Of a DNA stretch of 64,000 nt, positions 46,884 through 55,076 are shown in pieces (position 1 is the stretch's first letter; each line of letters begins with the position of its first letter). The notes beneath the pieces were generated by a model. It did no database searches, was not told the DNA's origin, and saw only the letters and a program-made list of their open reading frames with translations. The stretch comes from Acidobacterium sp. (lineage in GTDB: Bacteria > Acidobacteriota > Terriglobia > Terriglobales > Acidobacteriaceae), in assembly GCA_003166955.1 (NCBI GenBank), contig PMUI01000080.1, positions 56,033 to 120,032 on the forward strand, written 5' to 3'. A program made the translations under genes and the position numbers.

Positions 46884-47783
46884 ATGCCTGAATTGCCCGA
46901 CATCACAGCGTACCTGACGGCGCTGGAAAAGCGCATCCTCGGCCAGAGGCTGGAGCGGGTCCGGCTGGCCAGCTTTACGCTTTTGCGGACCGCGCAGCCG
47001 CCCCTGGAGAGCGTGGAGGGACGCACGGTGCGGGAACTGCGACGCATTGGGAAACGGATTGCGATTGGAGTGGAGGGCGATCTGTGGTTGGTGCTGCATT
47101 TGATGATTGCGGGGCGGCTGGACTGGAAACGGGCTGGAGCAAAGCTGGGGGGACGGAATGCGCTGGCGGCGTTCGATTTTTCGTTGGGAACGCTGGTGCT
47201 GACCGAGGCTGGGTCGAAACGGCGCGCATCCTTATATTTGTTGGCGGGGGAGGAGGCGCTGCGAGGGATTGATCCGGGCGGGATCGACGTTCTGGGATGC
47301 GATGCGGCTGGATTTCGCGCGGCGCTGACCGCGGAGAATCGGACGCTGAAGCGGGCGCTGACTGATCCGCGGCTGGTGAGCGGGATTGGGAACGCGTATT
47401 CGGATGAGATTCTGCACGCGGCGCACTTGTCGCCGGTGACGTTGACGCATCGGTTGAGCGATGAGGAGTGGGAGCGGTTGTTTGAGGCGACGCAGAAGAC
47501 TCTGTGTTTGTGGTTGGATCGGCTTCGCGGGGAGATGGGGGACGGGTTTCCGGAGAAGGTGACGGCGTTTCGGCCGGAGATGGCGGTGCATGGGAAATTT
47601 GGACAGCCGTGTCCGCGGTGCGGAGAGAAGATCCAACGAATCCGGTACGCGGACAACGAGACGGATTATTGTGCAAGGTGCCAGACAGGCGGAAAGCTGC
47701 TGGCGGATCGGGGATTGTCGCGGCTGCTGAAGCAGGACTGGCCCAGGACGCTGGAGGAACTGGAGGCGCTGAAGCGGCGATGA
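46884..47783 (+). CDS. Fpg/Nei-family DNA glycosylase/AP lyase
   Basis: The enzyme removes oxidised bases and nicks the resulting abasic site. 299 residues. It begins MPELPD, giving the Pro1 nucleophile and Glu2 after Met removal, which fixes the start at 46884 (GAGG upstream). '[10 protein letters not shown]' holds the expected catalytic Lys and '[12 protein letters not shown]' the following strand. The helix-two-turn-helix reads '[22 protein letters not shown]'-like in parts ('[13 protein letters not shown]'). The C-terminal zinc finger has CPRCG ... CARCQ. It is slightly longer than E. coli Fpg (269). It is divergent from the GH13 gene with a 95-bp gap and heads a plus-strand series. Confidence 0.92.
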   Translation: MPELPDITAYLTALEKRILGQRLERVRLASFTLLRTAQPPLESVEGRTVRELRRIGKRIAIGVEGDLWLVLHLMIAGRLDWKRAGAKLGGRNALAAFDFSLGTLVLTEAGSKRRASLYLLAGEEALRGIDPGGIDVLGCDAAGFRAALTAENRTLKRALTDPRLVSGIGNAYSDEILHAAHLSPVTLTHRLSDEEWERLFEATQKTLCLWLDRLRGEMGDGFPEKVTAFRPEMAVHGKFGQPCPRCGEKIQRIRYADNETDYCARCQTGGKLLADRGLSRLLKQDWPRTLEELEALKRR

Positions 47784-47944
47784 GCGCGGGACGGGAGTTG
47801 GGATGGATTTTCAACGGAGATTTTTGCGGCGATTTTTGCAACCGGGAGAGGAGGTCGGCTAATGTGGAACCATTCCCCCGCAGGCGCGACCAGAGCAAGT
47901 ATGGGCGCGCATCCGCTTTCGACAAACTGAAGAAAGGCGGCCAC

Positions 47945-49081
47945 GTGAAGAAAATCGGCGTTCTGTTTGGCATGGAGAATACGTTCCCCGGCGCGCTCGT
48001 AGAGAGGATCAACGGGAAGAATATTGATGGGATCAGGGCGGAGTTTGTGGAGATCGGGGCGATCCGGCTCGATAAGCCGCCGGCGTGGCCGGTGATCGTG
48101 GATCGCATCTCGCACGATATTCCGTTTTATCGGGCGTTCCTGAAGCACGCGGTGCTGCACGGGACGACGGTGATCAACAATCCGTTCTGGTGGTCGGCTG
48201 ATGATAAGTTCTTTAACTATTCGCTGGCGGCGAAGCTGGGCGTGGCTGCGCCGCCGACGGTGATCCTGCCACATAAGCACTATCCACCCGGGACGACGGA
48301 GCGGTCGATGCGGAATCTTCAGTTTCCGTTGGACTGGGAGGCGGTATTTTCCTACGTCGGATTTCCTTCGTTCCTGAAGCCGGTGAATGGAGGCGGGTGG
48401 AGGGACGTGTATCACGTGCACTCGAAGGAGGAGTTCTTTCAGGCCTACGACCAGAGTCGCGACCTGTGCATGATGCTGCAGAAGGCGGTGAACTTTACGG
48501 AGTATTTCCGGTGCTATGTGGTGGGACAGGAGAAGGTGCGGATCATGTATTACGATCCACGGCGGCCACATGCTGAGCGGTACGTGCAGAATCCGGCGCC
48601 GGCGAGCAAGAAGCTGCTCGAAAGAGTGGAGCGGGACGCGCTGACGCTGTGCCGCGCTCTGGGGTACGACCTGAACACAGTGGAGTTTGCGGTGGAGAAT
48701 GGGGTTCCGTACGCGATTGACTTCATGAATCCGGCGCCGGATGCGGATTTGCATTCGGTGGGGAAAGAAAACTTTGAGTGGATCGTCGAGGCGGTGGCCG
48801 ACTTGGCGGTGAAGAAAGTGAAGGCGGCAAAGCCGAAGGTGCCGGAGTTCCACTGGAGTGCGTATTTGGGCGCGGCGTCGCAGGCTGCTGCGAAGGCCGA
48901 GCCGTTGCCGGCGGCGCCGAAGCCCGCTGCGACAAAGACCGCACTGATTAAGCCTGGGGTGACGGTGACTGCGAAGAAGGGGGCCGGGCCGGCACAGAAG
49001 AATGCTGTGGCGAAGAAGGCTGGCAAGGGCGCGAAGGCTGGGGCGGGTCAGCCGGAGGCGACGGTCTCGGCGATCGAGTAG
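47945..49081 (+). CDS. ATP-grasp-fold protein, RimK-like
   Basis: 378 residues from a GTG start with AAAGG upstream. 'KKIGVLFGMENTFPGALVERIN' (in two parts) begins a pre-ATP-grasp domain; 'PFWWSADDKFFNYSLAAKLG', 'GFPSFLKPVNGGGWRDVYHV' (ATP-binding Lys and Gly loop) and 'NTVEFAVENGVPYAIDFMNPAP' (metal-binding Glu/Asn) match ATP-grasp ligases. The last ~80 residues are a Lys/Ala/Pro-rich tail, probably disordered. It is followed by a YbdK-type ligase, an aminopeptidase and a reductase, so it may make an amide or peptide product. An in-frame ATG at 47780 overlaps the Fpg stop (ATGA) and would add 55 residues with no domain resemblance. Confidence 0.82.
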   Translation: MKKIGVLFGMENTFPGALVERINGKNIDGIRAEFVEIGAIRLDKPPAWPVIVDRISHDIPFYRAFLKHAVLHGTTVINNPFWWSADDKFFNYSLAAKLGVAAPPTVILPHKHYPPGTTERSMRNLQFPLDWEAVFSYVGFPSFLKPVNGGGWRDVYHVHSKEEFFQAYDQSRDLCMMLQKAVNFTEYFRCYVVGQEKVRIMYYDPRRPHAERYVQNPAPASKKLLERVERDALTLCRALGYDLNTVEFAVENGVPYAIDFMNPAPDADLHSVGKENFEWIVEAVADLAVKKVKAAKPKVPEFHWSAYLGAASQAAAKAEPLPAAPKPAATKTALIKPGVTVTAKKGAGPAQKNAVAKKAGKGAKAGAGQPEATVSAIE

Positions 49082-49162
49082 AGAACAGGATTCGAATTCT
49101 CGGGAGAGATGACGAAAACTTGTTGCCTCGACCCCTGGTCCCGTCATACAACGGTAAGCACC

Positions 49163-50302
49163 ATGCGGCCTTCATTCACTCTGGGCATTGAAGAGGAGTA
49201 CCAGACCGTCGATCCGGTGACGCGCGATTTGCGTTCGCACATTGCGACGGAGATGCTGGCGCAGGGCAAGGTGCGGCTGGAAGAGCGGGTGAAGGCCGAG
49301 ATGCACACTTCGGTGGTCGAGGTGGGTACGCGCGTTTGCCGGACGATTGACGAGGCTCGGGAGGACTTGTTCGAGCTGCGCCGCGAGATGATCAAGCTGG
49401 CCAAGGAGCACGACCTGGTGCTGGTGGCGGGGGCGACGCATCCGTTTGCGGACTGGCGGACGCAGGAGATCTATCCCGACCCTCGGTATCACCAGGTGGT
49501 GAAGGACCTGCAGCTGGTGGCGCGGTCGAATCTGATTTTCGGACTGCATGTACATGTGGGGGTGGAGGACCGCGAAGCAGCGATTCGCATCATGAATTCG
49601 ATGCGGTATTTTCTGCCGCACATCATGGCACTGGCGACGAATTCTCCATTCTGGCTGGGGCTGAACACGGGGTACAAGGGATATCGGGCGAAGGTGTTCG
49701 AGAATTTTCCGCGGACGGGAATTCCGGATGCCTTTTCGAGTTATTCGGAGTTTGAGAACTACGTTGCGCTGTTAGTGAAGACCAACTGCATCGATAACGC
49801 GAAGAAGATCTGGTGGGATATTCGGCCGCATCCGTTTTTCAACACGATTGAGGTGCGAGCCTGCGATATTCCGCTGCGCGCCGAGGAAACGGTGGCGATT
49901 GCGGCGCTGATTCAGGCGACGGCGGCGTGCCTGTATCGTCTGCATGCGGCCAATCAGGATTTTCGTCAGTATGCGCGGCCGCTGCTGATGGAAAACAAAT
50001 TTCGCGCGGTGCGTTACGGGATCGATGGCAAGCTGATCGACTTCGGCAAGCAGGAGGAGGTGCCGCTGCGGGATCTGATGGAGGAGTATCTGGCGCTGAT
50101 CGATCCGGAAGTGGAGGAGCTGGGCAGCCGGGATGCGATCGAATATATCCGGACGATTCTGAAAACGGGCACGGGCGCAGACCGGCAACTGCGGATATTC
50201 GAAGAGACCGGGGATCTGAAGGCCGTGGTGGATTACATGGCCGAGGAGACCAAGGCGGGGTTGTTCGAGCCTGTGGTCGCGGCCTCGCAGAACGTGGCCT
50301 GA
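49163..50302 (+). CDS. YbdK-type carboxylate-amine ligase (GCS2 superfamily)
   Basis: 379 residues. The start 'MRPSFTLGIEEEYQTVDP' carries the GxEEE metal/ATP motif of the glutamate-cysteine-ligase-2 superfamily. Further blocks are 'VVEVGTRVCRTIDEAREDL', 'GATHPFADW', 'IFGLHVHVGVEDREAAI', 'NSPFWLGLNTGYKGYR' and 'TIEVRACDIPLRAEETVAIAAL' (given in part). It should join an amine and a carboxylate with ATP; some relatives have weak gamma-glutamylcysteine ligase activity, but the true substrate is unclear. An upstream in-frame ATG at 49109 is rejected because the domain starts at 49163. It lies 81 bp after the ATP-grasp gene, giving two ligases side by side. Confidence 0.88.
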   Translation: MRPSFTLGIEEEYQTVDPVTRDLRSHIATEMLAQGKVRLEERVKAEMHTSVVEVGTRVCRTIDEAREDLFELRREMIKLAKEHDLVLVAGATHPFADWRTQEIYPDPRYHQVVKDLQLVARSNLIFGLHVHVGVEDREAAIRIMNSMRYFLPHIMALATNSPFWLGLNTGYKGYRAKVFENFPRTGIPDAFSSYSEFENYVALLVKTNCIDNAKKIWWDIRPHPFFNTIEVRACDIPLRAEETVAIAALIQATAACLYRLHAANQDFRQYARPLLMENKFRAVRYGIDGKLIDFGKQEEVPLRDLMEEYLALIDPEVEELGSRDAIEYIRTILKTGTGADRQLRIFEETGDLKAVVDYMAEETKAGLFEPVVAASQNVA

Positions 50303-50360
50303 GCCGGAAGTGCGGGTCACGCACATTTCTGGACATGAATATTTCAGGTAGCCTGACAGG

Positions 50361-51425
50361 ATGAGTAGTTCGTCTCCCTTGCTTTCTTCCGATTCGTCTT
50401 CGCGTTCCATGCTGCTGGAGCTGACGTTTCCGGCGGAGTTCGCGCCGGGAGCGCGGGCGGCGATCGGGACTTGCCTGCGGGTTGAGGCTGCGGAGAAGGT
50501 GACGCTGATTTGCGATCGCGAAACTGCGCCGATAGCGGCATCGCTGGCGCAGGAGCTGGCGGTGGTTGGTTGCCGGTGGAACGTGTTTGTGCTGGAGGAC
50601 TTAGCGCCGAGGCCGCTGGTCGACATGCCGGCCGAGATTCTGGTGGACATGGAGACGTCGGACGTGAGCATCTTTGCGGTTCAGGTTCAGCGGAACGAGC
50701 TGAAGTCGCGGATGCAGATGACCGAGGTGGTGAACCGCAGGCGGATGCGGCATGCGCACATGGTGAACATCACGCCGCAGATTATGTGCGAGGGGATGCG
50801 CGCCGATTACGACCGCGTGGATCGGCTGTCGCAGAAGATGATCGAGAAGGCGCGACAGGCGCGATTCATTCGGGCGACGACGGCGGCGGGGACGGATATT
50901 CGAGCGGAGATGAATCCCGAATACAAGTGGCTGAAAACGTCGGGAATTATTTCGCGAGATAAGTGGGGCAATTTGCCGGGTGGAGAAATTTTCACGACGC
51001 CGGGCGAAGTGAACGGAGTGTTTGTGGTCGATGGCGTGGTCGGCGACTATTTGTGCGCGCAGTTTGGGCTACTGGAATCGACTCCCTTGACGATTGAGAT
51101 CCGGGGGAATCGGATGGTTGGGTGCAGTTCGGAAAACCAGAAGCTGCGCGATGAATTTTGGGCGTACACGCATACCGACGAGAATTCGGATCGGGTGGGC
51201 GAGTTCGCGATAGGGACGAATATCGGGGTGGAGCGCGTGATCGGCAATATTCTGCAGGACGAAAAGTTTCCGGGCATTCATATTGCGTTCGGAAATCCGT
51301 ACGGCGAGCACACCGGCGCGGCGTGGCGGTCGTCGACGCATATCGATGTGGTTGGACTGCGGTTCAACATCTGGATCGAAGATGAACAAATCATGAGGGA
51401 AGGGAAGTTTTTGATTGAGGCTTGA
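50361..51425 (+). CDS. M29-like metallo-aminopeptidase
   Basis: 354 residues, similar to the aminopeptidase T/AmpS group. 'LPGGEIFTTP' (metal Glu), 'GEFAIGTN' (Glu) and 'GNPYGEHTGAAWRSSTHIDV' (His, His, Asp) carry the expected metal ligands, and the C-terminal domain closes with 'IWIEDEQIMREGKFLI'. It should cleave N-terminal residues from peptides in the cytoplasm using two divalent metals. It follows the YbdK-type ligase by 58 bp. It might act on a product made by the neighbouring ligases, but this is inference. A start 16 codons later (50409) is possible. Confidence 0.85.
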   Translation: MSSSSPLLSSDSSSRSMLLELTFPAEFAPGARAAIGTCLRVEAAEKVTLICDRETAPIAASLAQELAVVGCRWNVFVLEDLAPRPLVDMPAEILVDMETSDVSIFAVQVQRNELKSRMQMTEVVNRRRMRHAHMVNITPQIMCEGMRADYDRVDRLSQKMIEKARQARFIRATTAAGTDIRAEMNPEYKWLKTSGIISRDKWGNLPGGEIFTTPGEVNGVFVVDGVVGDYLCAQFGLLESTPLTIEIRGNRMVGCSSENQKLRDEFWAYTHTDENSDRVGEFAIGTNIGVERVIGNILQDEKFPGIHIAFGNPYGEHTGAAWRSSTHIDVVGLRFNIWIEDEQIMREGKFLIEA

Positions 51426-51476
51426 ACGGGCGCGGGATTTCTGAAGCGTGTTCGAGTTTAAAGGCATCGATATACC

Positions 51477-52472
51477 ATGGCGACAATCACTTCTGCGACA
51501 GGCACATCTGAAAAATTTGAGACGCGAACTTTGGGCAACTCCGATCTGGAACTGACGCCGATAGGCTACGGGGCATGGGCAATTGGCGGCGGCAACTGGG
51601 AGTTCGGCTGGGGCGCGCAGGACGAGAGCGAGTCGATTGCGGCGATCGGGCGCGCGCTGGACAGCGGGATCAACTGGATCGACACGGCGGCGGTTTACGG
51701 GCTCGGCCACTCAGAAGAGGTGGTGGGCAAGGCGCTGCAGGGGCGCGGGCGAAAGCCGCTGGTGTTTACTAAATGCTCAATGCGGTGGGATAAGAATCGG
51801 CAGATCTATCGCAGTCTGAAGGCCGCATCGTTGCAGGAGGAAGTCGAGGCTTCGCTGCAGCGGCTGGGCGTCGACGCGATCGATCTTTATCAGATTCATT
51901 GGCCAAATCCTGAAGACGAAATCGAGGAAGGTTGGGAGACGCTGGCGAAGCTCCAGGAGCAGGGCAAGGTCCGGTTCATCGGCGTTTCGAATTTCAGCGT
52001 GGCGCAGATGAAGCGCATCCAGAAGATTGCGCCGATTACTTCGCTGCAGCCTCCGTACTCGCTGCTGCGGCGCGATATTGAGAAAGAGGTCCTTCCTTTC
52101 TGCCGGGAGAACAACATCGGCGTGATCAATTACTCGCCGATGGTTTCCGGGCTGCTGACGGGCAAAATGACGGCGGAACGGGTTCGGAACCTGCCGGAAG
52201 ACGATTGGCGGAAACGGAGCCCGAATTTTCAGTCGCCGAAGCTGGAGCGGAATCTGGCGCTGGTTGAGGTGCTGCGAGAGATCGGCAGGGAGCACGGGGT
52301 TGAGCCGGGCGTGGTGGCGATTGCGTGGACGCTGCGCAATCCGGCGATCACGGCGGCAATTGTGGGAGCGCGGCGACCGGACCAGGTCGATGGGGTGATT
52401 CCGGCGGCAACGTTCCGTTTGAGCGATGCGGAGGCGCGGCGGATCGAACTCTGGATGGTGGAGCACCCGTAA
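51477..52472 (+). CDS. Aldo/keto reductase
   Basis: 331 residues with the full AKR catalytic tetrad: Asp69 and Tyr74 in 'WIDTAAVYGLGHSEE', Lys99 in 'LVFTKC' and His141 in 'DLYQIHWP'. The NADPH-binding end is 'TAAIVGARRPDQVDG'. The subfamily resembles plant-type/YajO-like AKRs ('WAIGGGNWEFGWGAQDESES' early, in parts). It reduces aldehydes or ketones with NADPH; substrate unknown. Last gene of the plus-strand series, 51 bp after the aminopeptidase. Confidence 0.92.
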   Translation: MATITSATGTSEKFETRTLGNSDLELTPIGYGAWAIGGGNWEFGWGAQDESESIAAIGRALDSGINWIDTAAVYGLGHSEEVVGKALQGRGRKPLVFTKCSMRWDKNRQIYRSLKAASLQEEVEASLQRLGVDAIDLYQIHWPNPEDEIEEGWETLAKLQEQGKVRFIGVSNFSVAQMKRIQKIAPITSLQPPYSLLRRDIEKEVLPFCRENNIGVINYSPMVSGLLTGKMTAERVRNLPEDDWRKRSPNFQSPKLERNLALVEVLREIGREHGVEPGVVAIAWTLRNPAITAAIVGARRPDQVDGVIPAATFRLSDAEARRIELWMVEHP

Positions 52473-52608
52473 TTCGAATCGCTGTTTGTTCGCATTACCC
52501 GAAAAAACGCCCCCTCCGAAAAAATGGGCGGTGACTTGTTTTGTGTGAGTTAGCTCGGTTACCGAGCTTGAGTACCCTGGAGAAGTGACGCGGTACCTGT
52601 CAGTTAGG

Positions 52609-52816
52609 ATCTCGGTCGAGGTTGAACCATATTCGGCTGGGTCTGCGTCAAACTCGGCCGAGTCGAGGGTAGATGATTGAGGCGGGATCAGATGGGGTTC
52701 GGCCGAGGTTGATGTCAACATGGCCGAGTTTGATGGGTACTCGGCCGAGTTAGCAGCAAACGCGGCTGAGTTAATGGCAGACGCGGCTGAGTTTGAGGCA
52801 CACGCGGCCGTGAGGG
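52609..52816. repeat. 21-bp tandem repeat array
   Basis: Nine or ten copies with a core near CGGCCGAGTT. Exact 21-bp steps start at 52609, 52630, 52651, then a diverged 25-bp unit at 52672, then 52697, 52718, 52739, 52760, 52781 and a partial copy at 52802. As 21 is a multiple of three, both strands give heptad peptides: on the plus strand 'AELAANA', 'AELMADA', 'AEFEAHA'; on the minus strand 'NSAASAI', 'NSAAFAA', 'NSAEYPS'. Core matches are strong, spacers are not. Confidence 0.8.
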
Positions 52817-52947
52817 CGCATCGTGCGTGGCCCCCTGGGTGGCCCTGGCTGCGACAGGGGGCGGGATACGGGGCGCAGGGCGAGTGGCGGCTCATGGCGA
52901 CGCCTGCTTTTGCGGTCCTCATTGATTTCCCCCGGTTCCGGCAATAG
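52720..52947 (+). CDS. Possible small protein with heptad repeats
   Basis: 75 residues. The first ~30 come from the 21-bp array and give Ala/Glu-rich heptads; the rest is Trp/Gly-rich with no recognised domain. It ends one base before a strong terminator, which gives it some standing, and GAGG lies 11 bases upstream of the ATG. Codon use and lack of homology to anything I know keep confidence low. Confidence 0.25.
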   Translation: MAEFDGYSAELAANAAELMADAAEFEAHAAVRAHRAWPPGWPWLRQGAGYGAQGEWRLMATPAFAVLIDFPRFRQ

Positions 52948-52948
52948 A

Positions 52949-52979
52949 AAAGGCCGCCTGATGGCGGCCTTTCTTTTTT
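52949..52979 (+). terminator. Strong intrinsic terminator
   Basis: A perfect 10-bp stem AAGGCCGCC-type (52949-52958 with 52963-52972), TGAT loop, then CTTTTTT. It would end transcripts from the aldo/keto reductase or the small ORF, and insulates the transposon that begins 20 bp later. Confidence 0.88.
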
Positions 52980-52991
52980 CTTACCCTCTAT

Positions 52992-52999
52992 TATTAGAA
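52992..52999. repeat. Target-site duplication, left copy
   Basis: TATTAGAA, identical to 55905-55912 and directly abutting the left inverted repeat. Eight bases is the duplication length known for IS1595-family elements. Confidence 0.92.
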
Positions 53000-53023
53000 C
53001 GGAAGTATCTACTTTACGCAACC
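53000..53023. repeat. Left terminal inverted repeat
   Basis: CGGAAGTAT, then CT, then ACTTTACGCAACC. The right end reads the same inward except GA in place of CT. Confidence 0.92.
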
Positions 53024-53088
53024 TCCGAGTGGGGTGGCGAGGTGAGTAACGTTGTCACCACCCGCCCGCAGGTGGGAGGATTGCGGGC

Positions 53089-53901
53089 ATGGCTGATACT
53101 ACTGTCCCTGAGAGCAGTAACCACATCACCACGAGATGGAAAGAGTTGGCGGACAGCGCATGGCTTTGGGGAGCCATCGGCTTGGTAGCGGGCGCATCAG
53201 CCTCAGTGGCCCCAGCCCAGAGTCTTCCTTGGATATTCTTTGTGTCTTGGCTGGCCCTGCTTGTTGCTGGCATAAGGAATTTACCGCCCAAAGAGCACCT
53301 TTGGCGAAGGGTGAGCGTAAACTTGGTGGCGAGCGCCGTCATTGCAGTCGGACTTTATCAACTTGACAAGAGAATCATGCACCTTCTTCCGCCGCCGCCA
53401 CCTACAGCGGAGGAGAATGCAGAGGCTCTAATAGCGCTTGAGAAAAAGGAAGGCCTGCTTCCATCTCCGAAAGCGTCCGCAGTCGTTGCTGTACCGCCAT
53501 CAGCTTCTAAGGCCCACAAAAAGTCCTATCCGAAGAAGCCTATTGAGGAAGTCCAGCCTCCTAGTCCTGAGACAGCGGAACTTACAGTTACCCAATCGCC
53601 AGATATATCAACTGATTCAAATGCGCCCTACAAAACGAATGTTATCGTGCAAACAAACCATGATTTCCCAACGCTCAAACTTGCGCTGGAATGCGACGGC
53701 CCAATAGTTCACGGGGACGCCGTTCCGGCAGCCGGAAGCGGAATGATGATGATGACTAGTCAGGGCGTGGTTTCGGGCCACCCCAACATCTACGTCTTCA
53801 CTTACGGCCAAGCTGCTCCGCCGTTCGGGCCTAGCAATCCATTGCGATTAACATTGTGGTCAACCCAACCACTCCACTGTCAGAAGGCCTCTACGTTCTA
53901 A
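53089..53901 (+). CDS. Transposon passenger: membrane protein of unknown function
   Basis: 270 residues. Three hydrophobic stretches in the first ~100 residues ('WLWGAIGLVAGASASVAPA', 'LPWIFFVSWLALLVAGI', 'VNLVASAVIAVGLYQL') are followed by a Pro/Lys-rich linker (six-residue Pro run near 104) and a beta-type C-terminal domain ('TNVIVQTNHDFPTLKLALECD'). GGAGG stands 8 bases before the ATG. I do not recognise the family. Its TAA stop overlaps, tail to tail, the TAG stop of the small minus-strand ORF. It is cargo of the transposon by position. Confidence 0.75.
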   Translation: MADTTVPESSNHITTRWKELADSAWLWGAIGLVAGASASVAPAQSLPWIFFVSWLALLVAGIRNLPPKEHLWRRVSVNLVASAVIAVGLYQLDKRIMHLLPPPPPTAEENAEALIALEKKEGLLPSPKASAVVAVPPSASKAHKKSYPKKPIEEVQPPSPETAELTVTQSPDISTDSNAPYKTNVIVQTNHDFPTLKLALECDGPIVHGDAVPAAGSGMMMMTSQGVVSGHPNIYVFTYGQAAPPFGPSNPLRLTLWSTQPLHCQKASTF

Positions 53902-54038
53902 GGCTTGGGCCATCCTCCGGGCGGCTTCTTCTTCGCCAAAGACTTCTTCACAGCGTCCTGCCATCGGCCTTTGAGTTTCAGCCGATCCGCTTCTGGTCCG
54001 CGCTGCTTCGCCGGTTTCTTCTTAGTAGTTTTAGGCAT
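53898..54038 (-). CDS. 46-residue basic protein overlapping the transposase stop
   Basis: The frame encodes a protein starting MPKTTKKKPAKQRG, with middle 'RLKLKGRWQDAVKKSLAKKK' and ending PPGGWPKP. About a third of residues are Lys or Arg. Its ATG lies inside the 8-base overlap ATGCCTAA with the transposase stop, so translation is probably coupled by termination-reinitiation. The charge suggests nucleic-acid binding; a helper of transposition or a regulator is possible. Small accessory ORFs are known in some IS families, but I cannot match this one. Confidence 0.6.
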   Translation of the reverse strand: MPKTTKKKPAKQRGPEADRLKLKGRWQDAVKKSLAKKKPPGGWPKP

Positions 54039-54984
54039 GGTTTGGTGACGCCTTGTACGTCAGCCGCTTTCCCTCTGCCGATTGTATCGCTGCCACGGTG
54101 CGCTCACCGTCATTCATCTTGCGCGTGTTCCAAACGAAATCGAACTGCCACAGGTAACGGTGCAGGTACTCTTTGCTGACGTTGTGATATACGCCAATGA
54201 TGCCCCGCTTTACCAGCGCGAAGGAACTCTCCGCTGTGTTCGTGTTCACTTCTCCACGCGCGTATTCTCTCCGCCCGTGCGCCACATGCTCGTGGCTGGC
54301 GAACTCTTTGTCTAGTCCTCGGTAGGCGCTGTGCTCATCGCTCATGATCCGGGCACGCGGGTCAACCACTTTGCGAATCTCATCCTTCAGCGTCTTGCCG
54401 GTCACATCGGCAACGACGCGGCGACGAATCCGACCGCCGCGCTCCACTGCTGCGAATACCGGCGTCTTTGGCGTTCCGCGTCCACGCTTGCTGCTATTGC
54501 GAATCCGGGGCTTGCCTCCGACGTAGGTCTCATCGACTTCGACCACTCCGCTGAATGGCGGCGTGGGAATGTCTGGAGCCATTGCAAAGCGGATGCGATT
54601 CATCAGGAACAATGCGGATTTGTAGCTGATTTGGCAGTGCCGCTTAATCTCCAGAGCCGAGACGCCTTTCTTCGACGTGCACGCGCGCCAGAACGCATAC
54701 GCCCAGTGGCGCATCGGCAACCTGGATTCTTCGTAAACCGTGCCGATCCGCAGCGTGTACTGCTCCTTGCAATCTTTACAGCGCCAGAGGAATCGCTTGC
54801 TGCGCTGGCCCGTCTTCGCGTCCTTCATCTGGTAGACTTCGACGCTGCCGCACTTCACACAGCACGGCGTGTTGCCCCAGCGCTGCCGCTCGAAAAACTC
54901 GACGGCGGCCAGTTCGTCGGAACAGGCCAGAGGAATCTCTTCGACTGTGGGGGATTTCGAAAGGTTGTGACGGTCTTTCTTCAT
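54031..54984 (-). CDS. IS1595-family (ISXO2-like) transposase
   Basis: 317 residues. An N-terminal zinc ribbon (CVKCG near residue 43 and CKDC near residue 70) is followed by a helical region and the DDE nuclease: first Asp in 'VVEVDETYVGGKPR', second Asp in 'RIMSDEHSAYRGL', and Glu in 'NTAESSFALVKRGI'. These are the signatures of the IS1595 DDE domain. The protein is full length and unbroken, and the element's 8-bp duplication agrees with the family. A near-consensus promoter ends 8 bases before the ATG, predicting a leaderless or nearly leaderless transcript. Followed by the overlapping 46-codon ORF. Confidence 0.95.
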   Translation of the reverse strand: MKKDRHNLSKSPTVEEIPLACSDELAAVEFFERQRWGNTPCCVKCGSVEVYQMKDAKTGQRSKRFLWRCKDCKEQYTLRIGTVYEESRLPMRHWAYAFWRACTSKKGVSALEIKRHCQISYKSALFLMNRIRFAMAPDIPTPPFSGVVEVDETYVGGKPRIRNSSKRGRGTPKTPVFAAVERGGRIRRRVVADVTGKTLKDEIRKVVDPRARIMSDEHSAYRGLDKEFASHEHVAHGRREYARGEVNTNTAESSFALVKRGIIGVYHNVSKEYLHRYLWQFDFVWNTRKMNDGERTVAAIQSAEGKRLTYKASPNHA

Positions 54985-54992
54985 AAGACAAC

Positions 54993-55020
54993 TTTATACC
55001 TAGCGCAAGTATTGCGTCAA
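54993..55020 (-). promoter_or_regulatory. Transposase promoter, near-leaderless
   Basis: On the minus strand TTGACG (55015-55020), a 16-bp spacer and TATAAA (54993-54998). The ATG begins 8 bases after the -10 box, so the transcript should start at or within one or two bases of the start codon. No ribosome site is possible in that space. Confidence 0.65.
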
Positions 55021-55041
55021 GTACAAAAATACTTCTTTTTA

Positions 55042-55059
55042 CACGTTTCACCAAACGTG
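55042..55059. promoter_or_regulatory. Dyad between tRNA and transposase promoter
   Basis: CACGTTT-CACC-AAACGTG, a perfect 7-bp inverted repeat. It lies just 3' of the tRNA and 21 bp upstream of the transposase -35 box. It could be an operator or a 3' hairpin of the tRNA transcript; no T tract follows on the minus strand. Confidence 0.45.
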
Positions 55060-55076
55060 CTAAACTTCAGGCAGTT

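Noticed and set aside
47780..47944. ATG overlapping the Fpg stop as start of the ATP-grasp gene
   Set aside because: It would add 55 residues of low-quality sequence before the domain; the GTG at 47945 begins the domain and has a ribosome site. Not fully excluded.
52609..52816. CRISPR array
   Set aside because: The unit is 21 bp in total with no constant repeat plus unique spacer pattern, the copies vary, and there are no cas genes.
51777..53021. 414-codon minus-strand frame across the aldo/keto reductase and the repeat array
   Set aside because: Half of it is antisense to the reductase with its intact catalytic tetrad; the repeat part gives simple heptads with no start signal.
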